Source: Saturnia japonica
Lineage: Eukaryota > Arthropoda > Insecta > Lepidoptera > Saturniidae
DNA length: 64,000 nucleotides
Reading direction: 5' to 3'
Assembly (NCBI GenBank): GCA_033032175.1
Contig: CM065313.1
Coordinates: 20,442,327 to 20,506,326, forward strand
Program-made: the position numbers and the translations under genes
Notes under the pieces: model-generated
Database searches by the model: none
What the model was told of the DNA's origin: nothing
What the model saw: only the letters and a program-made list of their open reading frames with translations
Shown: piece after piece, positions 1 to 12,100 of the stretch
How positions within the stretch are numbered: position 1 is the stretch's first letter
Layout of the letters: every line of letters starts with the position of its first letter

Positions 1-41
1 GTAGAGGATCACACATGGTGATCAATATTTATTTGATATAG

Positions 42-186
42 GTGGTAAAGCGCCCCCTCGCGGCTTCATCGGCTGCATGCGGAAGATCGCAGTCGACGGC
101 AACTATCGACTGCCGACCGATTGGAAGAAGGAAGAGTACTGCTGTCCAAATGAAGTTGTATTTGAGGCTTGCCAAATGATTGACAG
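42..186 (+). CDS. Nrx-IV: Nrx-IV exon 1 of window: end of laminin-G 2
   Basis: Acceptor ...atatag. The exon opens with the last two bases of a split codon, then GKAPPRGFIGCM, the typical G-F-x-G-C end strand of a laminin-G domain, followed by a Cys-Cys pair and CQMIDR leading into EGF 1. Donor is GTATGT; phase 2 exit. Confidence 0.92.
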
Positions 187-3100
187 GTATGTTACATTCA
201 AAATCATCTGTACTCTGGTTCCCAGAGGTATATTTTTATTGTTATTATTAGAATTTTAATATATAGTCATTATATTAATATGTGAAGCAAAAACTTTGTA
301 CACCTTTTTAAACGTACTGCTTGCACGGAAGACTGAGATTTGGCATGGTTAAAGTTTATATGGAGATGAAGTGCAGGAAGCTAAAATTTATCTATAGTAT
401 CTGTTACTAATATATTAAATTAAATAAATTAATACTGCGATTCCTAACACAACCAATATCATTGAACTTAGACCCTCCAAAATATTGACATTGTCACTCA
501 ATGAAAAGTGACAGCAAGTGATATAATATTCATTGTTTATACTGCAAATGTCAAACAGAAAATAGTCTATGATTAAAAAGTCGCTGGTCGAATTTCGATA
601 ATTTGGTGACCGCTAGTTTCTATTAATATACAAGAATTTATTTATAGAGAATGAAACCAATAATAACATTTCCTTTGATTGAGATTTTGCTTCTTCTTTA
701 GTGATGACTTAAATGCAATGCAATGTATGGCTTGAATTATTATAAAGTGTTATATGTTGAACTGTTGTTGTGTTGTCGGATAGTGAACTGTTGTCGTGTT
801 GTCAGATGCAATCCGAACCCGTGCGAGCATGGTGGAGTGTGCACGCAGACTGCGGACGAGTTCACTTGCGACTGTCACGGCACTGGATATGCTGGCTCCG
901 TCTGTCATACCTGTAATTACTGCAATATTACTTACTGAACCATTACTCACTGCGACTATGTTTATTGCGACACTGCCCTCATTACTACCACACTACCCAC
1001 TTAACCAAACTACCAACTGCAACATTGCCAACTGCAGTGCCACTTAACTGGTAAAATTGATTAAGTGCAGCATTAGTAAATGCTTATTTGTGTATAAATT
1101 TAACTATTTCTCGCAACAAGGGTAGAGTACACTAGAGCACTGTAACAATCAAAATCAAAGTTAATCAAAGCCACGACGATTTCATATAAAGTATTTAGGA
1201 AAAGTTTTTTGCGATTTCTGACATTTTTAGTACTGTAACCTCAGTTGGTCTCATACAGTTTATTGATGCTTATAAGAGACAGGATCGATTGATATGAAAA
1301 AAAGTTTTTGTGTAAAGTGCGCATTTTCTTGCTGATTGTACAGTATTAAAAAATCTGTAATTACCGGTCAAGATATCAGAAAATTTTCGTATAGCTACAA
1401 TGGTTAAGGTACCTACCCGTACTGCACCATCTCAAAAATCCATCCTGTTTACTATGGACCAAAATTGAAAAGGCGTAAAACTTTCGAATTTCATTAATTT
1501 CGCATTGATTATTAATTTGCATAATAAATTATTATTATTACAGCCGTTCATCCTCTGTCGTGTCTCGCGTATAAGAACGTGCAGTCCGTGTCTCGTTCAG
1601 CCGAGATAAACATAGATGTCGATGGATCCGGTCCTCTGCCAGCGTTCCCAGTTACATGCGAATTTTATTGTGAGTTCAACTTTATTTTTATTTATATATT
1701 GTATAGTTTATTTTTCTGCGAAATATCTACTGAGTGCGGCGTTAGTTCAAGAGTACAGTCTACTGATCAGGGATGAGGATCTATCGACAATAAATGTGGT
1801 CGTACGAGTGCGAGTTTTTAGGCACTTGAACCAATTTGATCACAATCGTTATATGCAGAGTGGGATACCTGTAATTTTGTGTCAACTCATAGCGTTTTGA
1901 GATCAATCGTTGTATGTAGTAGGACTTAGTGTCTTAGCTGGGTTTATTAGCTAGGATGAAGACAACTGTCAGTGGAACCTCACCTCTGGACGTTCATTCT
2001 TTTTTTTAGTATCAGGGAAAGTGAAAATATTGTTTTTAAAGAAGGCCTGGTAGATAAATATATCTATAAAATAATAATACATTTTTAAATTAATAAACCT
2101 GCTACATGCATAGTTATCGTTACAAATTCGGTCTTACAATTCATGTGACGTAAGCTAATTGGCTTTACGATTGCAGGAGACGCAAAAATCTTATGATTAA
2201 ATCCTCCTTAGAATTACCAAAAAGAAATTTTACATCTTGAGAGATGCATTGTCATTTTGAGCAGGTTGTTTCGCTGCGTCACAATTTGTTGAACCTTTTC
2301 AGAGATTACCCAGAACAAACAGACAGACAGACAGAAAAAATTAAATATATGGTGTTTTGTTATTAGTACCGTATATACTTTAATATTAATTTAGTAAAAA
2401 GCTGTTGTTTTGACACTACAAATGGACACTTCAATTTTATTTATTGTACTCTCTGTGCCCCACGCTTTCACCCGTGTTAATTTTATATGATAAACACTGT
2501 CAACGTACCCATGTAGGTAATTTTTTATACTTTGTGTAAAACTATCGACATTTTATAAGGAATAAATTAATTTTTGAAATTATAATATAGCCTATGTTAC
2601 TCGCCGATACTGTAGCTTTATATTAGTGAAAGAATTTTTAAAAGCGTCCAGTCGTTTTTGAGTTTATCCATTACAAACAAACAGAAAATGAAATCTTTCC
2701 TGTTTATAATATTGGTATAGATATAAAGAATAATCTTGTTGGTTTTGTACAGCGGACGGTCGTATTATAACGGCGGTGCAGCACTCGTCGTCCCAGGTGA
2801 CTGTGGTGGACGGGTACCAGGAGCCGGGTTCATTCCGGCAGGATATCACCTACGACGCGTCCCGGCAGCAGCTGGAGGCGCTGCTGAACCGCTCGCACTC
2901 GTGCATGCAGCGGCTCGAGTACTGGTGCAGGCATTCGCGTCTGCTCAACTCTCCCAGTCAGTAACCCTTTCATTATAAATAGGGAAGTAACGATATATCA
3001 CTTTGCCCGTACGATATCGATAACGAAAGTTTAATAATAAACAAAATAAATAATGAACTATGTAACCTCTTACACATTTGTACCCAACTGCCAGTGAAAG

Positions 3101-6100
3101 GAAACATTGTGATGAAATCGTAGCGTGGTGGTAGCGCTTTCCCTAAAGCGCAATTAAGAGACCACATTCAAGCAGAAAACTTTTCTTTAAACTCGTTTGT
3201 TTGGCGGCCATTTTCGGCCACATTGTAATTTAATATTGGATGAGAATATGGTCAATTAATTCTAAACGTATTAAGAATTATAACAAAAAAGAAAATAAAC
3301 TTCAATGATTTTGAAGAGTTCCTTGGTGTATCTTCGAAGTTGAAGGTCCAATGCCAGTGAAATTAAAATGGAACTCTTGAGGTGTTTCCTTTCCAATAGA
3401 AAAAGAATCATCCAAATAGGTTCATAAACAAAGAAGTTATGGCTGAACGTACATTTAAAAAAAAAACCGAATTGAGAATGTCCTCCTTTTTTTAATGCGT
3501 ATGGTGATCAACCCATTAGAGTGACACTCTTTTTGTTTGTCCCATTTAACATTTTACTTTCCATATTGTTTCGGTAAATTTCTATTTTTTTTATATTTAC
3601 GCAAGTAATGCCTTAGTTTGACATCCATAGGTTTTTTTTAAATATAATTACTATCTTGCCTGCTGTTATAAGCGTTCACTTAGAGTCTATTCAGGGTAAG
3701 ACACTCACCTAATTTGTTCCTTTAATAGCTTTTAACTAACTTAAAAAAAGATGCAGACTACTCAATTGAAATGTTTTTTTTTAATGGTTTTTTAGCCATA
3801 TCTTCTTTGTTTATCAACACTCATGGTTGATATCATTTTAATTTCATTGGCATCGGACCTTTAACTTTGTAGATACATAAGGGAACTCACCAAAATTGAT
3901 GTTGGTTTTTCTTTTAGTTAAAAATAGTCTTGTAACTTATATATATTTCACTGCACTAGCTCATATGGCTTATTCCTTTTTAATCTTCTCATTATGCCCG
4001 TATTATCGAGGAGCTGGATGGCCTTGACATCGACATGGCGATGAAACTGATGTTCATGGGTATCGTCGACAGTAAAATTATATTTAAAAAATATATAGAA
4101 ATACCTATTAATAATTAATATTGTCAATGTAAGTTATATTAGTAATTTCACTAATCTCTATAATATTTTGGTTTGTGTGTGTACGCAGGTGAGGAATCGA
4201 ACTTCCAGCCGTTCGCGTGGTGGGTGTCTCGCAGCGGACAACGCATGGACTACTGGGCGGGCGCTCCGCCGGGTTCACGCATGTGCCAGTGCGGAGTCCT
4301 TGGCTCGTGTCTCGACCCCACCAAATGGTGCAACTGCGACGCGGAATACTCACATCTCAACCCTGAAGGTAATACCACCCTCATAAGAACTGTCTTCATC
4401 ATTTGAAGATGGGCAAATTACTCTATACCATATAATATTATTGAGATAGTAAAGTGGAAGAGTTTTTTTTTTTGTTTGTTTGTTTGTTTAATGACGCTAA
4501 TCTCGGAAAATACCAGTTGGATCGAAAAATATTTTTTGTATATGATAGTCAAACTCACGAGGAATAGTATTATAGGCTATCTAACATTAGGCTACAACTC
4601 TCAACTGGCCTAAAAATATTGATTTTTGTTAAGTAAATCGGAAGTGAAAGTTTTCCCGAACTGTTTAACCCGCGTGCGCTGGCATAATGGTTACTGATAC
4701 GTAAATACAATGTTCTACAAAAATATTGGTCCAAAGTATATCTAAAAAAAGTTCGTGATATCATATGCCTATATCTTATATATACGTCCCAATAAGGTAT
4801 TTTGTGACAAAGATTTATTGAAAATACATAATTATATACGTAATAGTAACATGCACCAACAAACATTCGCGCATGCAAATAAAAAAAATATTATATCCAT
4901 CATAGAGTTCCAATCGGACGGCGGAGAAATCACGGAGAAAGAGTTCCTTCCAGTGAAACAATTGAGGTTTGGAGACACTGGCAGCCATCTCGACGAGAAA
5001 GAAGGACGGTATACATTGGGACCGCTGTTGTGTGAGGGAGACGGTATGATAATTTATTAGTCTACTTCAAAGTATCTTTTGATTATAGCTCTAACTAGGT
5101 TAGAGTCAGACCTAAATTATTATACTAAACTTGAGCTCCAGGTAAACAGAAATATGCACTTGAGAGCCACTTCTCATTTCCTGGGTGTCGAGTGAAAACC
5201 ATTGCTCGAGGACTCACGTCATCCAGCATATATGCAGACTCGAGACCTATTTGGTATACATATGTATAAACACAAACAACATGATATCATTAACAATATG
5301 AATACAATCTATAGTTTAACATTTTTCATTGTTGTTTATTAACGTATTGTAATACAATACATTAGAAGGCTCTCAATTGATTCAAGACGATGACGCCACT
5401 ATCGTATGTCACGTGACATAGCAAGTGACATCATACGATCGCCCGTGACGTGGCGGCGGTGCTCCTATAAAGTATAGGGAGCTCAGTCATCATGTAACTA
5501 AGGTTGCTCTAACAGGTTTAGCGGGAGGGAAAGCATTGTATCGTAAGGACTGCTTGGTGCCCCTCCCTCTGCCACATGATGGTCCGGCACACGCATGGTG
5601 AATCCATGGACTGCTAAGGAGTCTGGCTCTCTGTAAAGCAATAAACTATTTTTTTAATATTTTTGTATCATTTATCAATCAAGTCAAGGTTATAATTCCA
5701 TGGCTTTTAGAATATTTTACTTTTATGTGTGTGTAAAAAAGTCTTTCCTTTTTTAATTTTTGAGCTTTGTGTGTTATTATCAAGTTGGTGATAGAGTATT
5801 GTATCATGGTAGGGTATTTTATAATGCCCGTCTGGTTAGCTACCAGCCTAGTCAGCAGAAAACCCCTAAAAACCAATTTTTTTTACGAAAGTAATTTAAA
5901 AATCGGCTCTAATAATTGTAATTGGTTCACATGTCTACGAGCTACAATCTTAGGCCAAATTGTCGTCTGTGGACATATATATATAAAAAATATTTTTGCA
6001 TTAGATTTGTTCAGCAACGCAGTCACGTTCCGCATATCAGATGCGGTGATCACACTGCCGATGTTCGATCTCGGTCACAGCGGAGACATCTACTTCGAAT

Positions 6101-9100
6101 TCAAGACCACCAGGGAGAATGCTGTATTGTTCCACTCGAAGGTATTTTTATTAAAATGTTATTGAATGTTTTAAAAGCTTGAACTGTATATTAAACAAAG
6201 TTTTATAACTGGGATTCATGATGAAGGTAAAACAATATATTCCAAAAAGAAGAAATCCATAAGTTTTATATTGCCTGACTGCCGTAAGCGGTTGCCTTCT
6301 TAATGGTCTGCGGGACGCGGGAGGGGAACAATACCGACCTCTAAGCTAGTGGTCCGCCAGCAGCAATAGACGTTTGTCGTAACGACTTCATTTCAAGGAT
6401 TTATTATTGTGACCGCTACACATGATATTTATTTTACGAAGATAGAAGTGACGACACGAAATCCTCAAATCGTTTTTTTTTGTTGTAATTCAGGGACCGC
6501 AAGATTACATCAAACTCTCGATAATAGGGGGTAACCAACTGCAGTTCCAGTTCCAAGTCGGCGACACACCTCTCGGGGTCTCTGTGTCCACCAGCAACAG
6601 GCTTACGGATAACGAGTGGCATTCAGTATCCATTGATAGGAACAGGTATGTCTCACAAACTAGCAGTCAACAAGATAATTAAAAAAGAAAATCAACTTCA
6701 ATGATTTTAAAGAGTTCCCTGGTGTATCTTCAAAGTTGAAGGTCCAATGCCAATGGAACTAAAGTTAGACCACCCTTAAGGTACCCTCTGTTCAACAAAA
6801 AAATAATCAGCTATACCTGAACATCCATAAAAAAATAACTTGAATTGAGTAATCTGTCTTTTCTTGAAATCTGTTAAAAATCACTGTTTAAATATATATG
6901 TAGCTTTTTATTTTAAATCAGAGTTAAATAATTTTTTCCAATTAAGATTTATTTCTTATGTTCCGTACTTTTATTCTTTTGTCCCTATCTCTCTTCTCTC
7001 TCCTCCGAACTTCCTTCTATATATTCCCTAATTCCATGCATTCCCCAGTTTAATTGAATTCTTTATTCTAATTAATTGCATTAACCTTAAAATCTAGATT
7101 CGCTGTAAGGTTCGTAAAAAATGTAGTGTTTAAATACAATCCTATTTCTCGTTCTTGTTAAGTGGTCGACTATATCTCTATGGTTTTATAATTTGTATCT
7201 TGATCCAATGAACTCTTAGGCTGGGGTAGTGGACCACAACCAGGTTCGGTAACCTTGAATATGACTGTACTCTGAGTATGTAGTACATTAATGCATGTCA
7301 CATTCATTTACCTATTAATTAATAGCTTCTGCCCGCGATTTCGTTTCCGTGCACTTCAGAATTGTGTCTTGGGATAAAAAGTATCAAAAAATGAAAATGA
7401 AAAAATTTCTTTATTCAATTTAGGCCCCAAAGAGGCACTTATGAACGTCAAAACTGTACTACTGGTTCGGAAAACATCCCAGTCATCGAATAAAGTCGGC
7501 AAGAAACTTAATGGGTTTATCGTTTTTTTTTTCAACTGTACCAAGTACTAATATAGTACAATAATAATAGTAATAATTTAGCGGATGCACAGAGAGGGAG
7601 TCACTTCCAGACATCACTATTATTCACATAATGATCCACCCTATAATAAATAACCTTTTGACAGTAAAACTTGCTTGACATGGTCCTTGAACCCATTGTC
7701 TGGTAAATCAGTAATGTGCTTCGGGATCTTATTTTAATGGTTCTATGCTATCTAAAGGTTATAAACTATCTATAACGCTAAACATTTAACAATATAAAAA
7801 AAACATTATTTTGTGAAATTCTTGGAGCTTGAGGTTCGCTGGTGTGATTGTAGGAAGGAGGCGCGTGTGGTGGTCGATGGTGCCCTGAAGAACTTGATCA
7901 ACACTGGCAAAGAACCCGTGCGTGCGCTTCATCTAACCACTGGATTAGCGCTGGGCGCGTCTCTCGACCGTAAGGACGGCTTCGTGGGCTGTCTCCGAGC
8001 GCTTCTCATTAACGGAAGGCCCATAGACTTGCGGATATATGCACGAAGAGGTAATAATTAGTGGTGGGCGATTATGGAATATACTAATGCCTCAGCAGAG
8101 GACCTCAAGCGGTGCAAGTATGCTGACCTTGGTAGGGGCTACTTATTTATGTCGTATGGAGTCGAGACCCTAGGTCTGTGGGGTCCGACTGCATGCAGCC
8201 TCTTCAAAGAACTCGACAAGTCGACTAGTCGATGCATCTCACGACCGAAGCGCTGGTCAGTACCTCGGCCAACGAATAAGCATTGCTATACAAGGTGGTA
8301 ATGCTGCTAGCCTTCTTGGTGCTTTTCTTTCTGGCGGCGAGATGGATGCTATCCAATACTTATGTTGTATTTTAATTTATACTCTACTACGAAAAGGGAG
8401 GATTATGTTTTTGGAGTGTATGTATGTAGTTATATATGTATGTGTATTTCTCTGTCACGCTCTGTAGTCTAGCAACTAGTTACACAACCTTTTAAGCTTA
8501 TTAATATCATAGTATTGATTTAATTTTAAAAATGACACTAGCATATATCATCTGATAAATAAATGTTCGTATATTCATAATCGTCAACGTTCTATTGACA
8601 AGAAATACTTCGGCATAAGGTTGCCTGTCTACTGAAGCGGACCAATGCAAATTTTGATCAACAAAATTGCATAAAATTCTAGTGATGCAATTCTATTGGT
8701 CGAAATTTGCTAAGCTCCACTACGCTCTGCTTCTGTGGACAGCCAGCCTAAGCCTGTAGTTTAGATGACCAGATAAATATTCGAGTCATTCTTCTTCTTG
8801 CACGTTGCCACGAGACAATAAGTTTGAGCTAATGGGAAAAAATTGTCCAGTCAATGAAGTCGATATCAGGGCTAAGTGACCAGGCTGCGTCAAACGTACT
8901 TAGGTATTGTAACTCGTGGTGCCTTTTTCACAGGTCATTCACCACGGGTTACGTAAGTTCTTTCAGGTGAATGGTGGAAATGGTAGTGCAAGGAAGTTTT
9001 ATTTATTTATTTTACAGGAACACTAAGACAGCCATTCATCAACAAATATAAATTACAAGTTAGAGACACACGGCCATTTAAAAGTCTTTGATTTATTTGA

Positions 9101-12100
9101 TACAACTGTGTAGAAATTGAAAGCTCTTCTAAATTTTTCTACTTTAATAGCAATAATTCACTATTTAAATAAGATACAGTAATGAATTATACCATTACGA
9201 AATCTACTCAAAACCGGCATTATTTTAAAATTATTGGTCACTAATGTTTTCATACTTTTTTTTTATACCCAAGAAGCTTAAACTTCGTAAAAAAAAATAT
9301 TTCAGCAAATTTCTCACAGAAAAATTAATTCAAGTTTTTTATTTTTTAATAGTACCATAGCTAGTCAAACTATTTACTGCTTATCGATTGGCATACTTAG
9401 CTTATAATAATAGATCAACAAAAAACCGATAGAATTTAGTCATTTGTGGTCGCAGTGTACAAGAATGTAGAACAAGGTAAAAATTTGTAGTTTTTTATTT
9501 AAAAAAAATCATATCTTAGGTACTACCCAGGATATATTTTGTTTCGCATTTTTTTCTGAACGGCCATAAGTTCTGCTATAAGCCATTTCAAGGTTATCCA
9601 TTAATTACCGGACACCCTGATATATCTGGTGTGCTTAACCTACAATGTTGTGTATAAACTTGTTTATATGTATAAACTATATTAAGTTATATATGCGACT
9701 ACTGTAAGGCTCGCTCGTCTTTTTTAAAACACAAAAATAAATTATAACAAATAAAAAATTAAACAAGCACAAAAGACCAACAAAAGTTGGGTTGAGTGTC
9801 GAAGTGGAAAAATTATGTTATACATTGTCGATATAATCTCGATTAGGTCTGTACGGCGTGTCGGAGGGCTGCGTGGGACGATGCCAATCCTCGCCTTGCC
9901 TCAACAATGGTACCTGTCATGAAGGCTACGACTCATACTCCTGCGACTGTCGCTGGACATCATTCAAGGGTCCCATCTGTGCAGACGGTGAGCGATATTA
10001 ATTACGCTATAACTATGTATGTTCAACCTGTCTTATATACCAATTATTTTAATTTTTTAATATATAATTCTCGTTGTCCAAAAACTATTTGGTACTTTAA
10101 AGCAGTCTATGTTATAAGACTGCCTGCCCACTGAAACGGAGCGGAGCTGTGTAATTTCAACCAATAGAATTGCATAAAAATCTAGAGATGCAATCCTATT
10201 GGTCAGAATTTGCTACAGAAGCAATTCTATTGATCGAAATACTGCACAAGTCCACTCCGCTTTCTCACTCCGTTTTAGTGGACAGGCAACCTTAAGGTTT
10301 TATGTATGTACCTAAATACGTAGAAAATAAAATAATCTCGGTAAGTATGTCGATTTTTGCACGTATTTACTGGATGGTTAGTTTTTTCATGCTTTTGCCT
10401 ATTATTTTTATTAATTTAATGAATTGGGTTAATATGAAAGACCTAAAAATGTGCTTTTCTTTATTTGCTATAGAGATTGGTGTGAACCTGCGACCGAATT
10501 CGTTAATAAAATACGATTTCCTCGGATCATGGAGATCTACGATAGCTGAGAAGATCCGAGTCGGCTTCACCACAACCAACACCAAGGGTTTCCTTCTGGG
10601 CTTCTATTCAAACATCTCCGGAGAATATCTCACTCTGATGGTCACGAATTCCGGTGAGTTTTTACCTCAACTTGGCAAAATGAATGCACAAATGTTGTGT
10701 AAAAGGAATTGAGACCATTAGGAGATTGGTTTGTCGTTACCGTTATATAAACAAAGGTATATTCAACAGATTGTAACATTTTAACACCACTTTAAACATT
10801 TGGGGTCGTTTATAAAATACGTTAGCACCTATCGGGGGAATAAAAAATATCGATCACTAAAAAATTTACTTTGCAATATTAGGTAAATATTTCAAACTAC
10901 ATTTTACTTTTTTTTTATTACTGTCTGGTCGCTTATTTCGTTTCACTATAAAGTAAAGTCGCGAACACGCTGCTTCCCATACTGTAACACGATTGGTTCA
11001 TTATGGTGTCGTCGTCATCAATAATTGGTTACTCACGTAAGTTGTACCGACAAGTCCGCTTCGTGCTCATCGCTCGTTAAGAGTACCGAAAATTTGAATT
11101 TTGTTATTGTTTCCAATAGGTTATCTCCGCGTGGTGTTCGACTTCGGTTTCGAGAGACAAGAAATCATATTCCAAGGGAAGAACGTTGCTCTCGGTCAGT
11201 ACCACGACGTGAGGCTTTCGAGGAAGAACAACGGAGCTACTTTAGTGTTGCAGGTATGTTCATAGATATCGATTATCCAGGTATCAAAGAATGAAATCGG
11301 TAATAGTAAGTTGAAAAGCTTGCAATATGAGGAAGTTGAGTGTTTAATGAAATAGCATAAGAAAAAAAGTCGTCGCGTCGCGGGACGCGTAAACCATCGA
11401 AATTACTTTGTACAGGTAATATGCTTAAAATGATGCTTATGAGGAACGGAAATAAATATGGTATAATCAAAAATAATATAATCAATTTTCTTTTAAGATG
11501 TAGACGATTGTTTATTTAAGCGCATAGTCACGCGCGTCATCACACCGTATTCGGTGTCTCATACTATCATATAGCGTGACGACGCGTCGCTATTCCAACA
11601 GTCGGCCTGACTCACGGCATTAAATGTTTCACATCAAAAATTTTCCAAGGTACATGATTAATTAGGCGCCACCTCCACGAACGAGTGTATGTATCGCCAC
11701 GCATGTATCGAAATCAAAAATATATTCTATTTAGGCCCTAAGAAGGCACTTATGTATGTTAAACACTACTGCTGGTTCGGAAAACATCCCAGACGCCGAG
11801 AGGAAACGGTAAGGAACTCGATTGGGATTACGTCCGTCCAGATCCGTCCTGCTATCGTCGGGCGGTCTCCAAGGGGCGACTATTCTTCCGCTTGCATATC
11901 CTCGCGACCTGTGACGGATCGCCGCGTGTCCACAACAACTCGTTGCAATAGTAGTTTTGTTGAAAAAAGCTGAGTTTGGTGACAGGCAAAAGCGAAATCA
12001 GAGGTGTCAATATTCTGTTTTGTGTCGAGTGCGATGCGAGTAGGTCACGTTGAGACGGGCGTTTTTCTCGTCAATATCATTTGTCGCATTGCTGCGATAG

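Noticed and set aside
5767..6165. 132-codon open frame on the + strand
   Set aside because: Its last third is Nrx-IV exon 7; the rest is intron with no protein character and an AG acceptor at 6003-6004.
10302..10712. 136-codon open frame on the + strand
   Set aside because: Only 10474-10653 is coding (Nrx-IV exon 11). The upstream part is AT-rich intron read through by chance and the downstream part follows a good GTGAGT donor.
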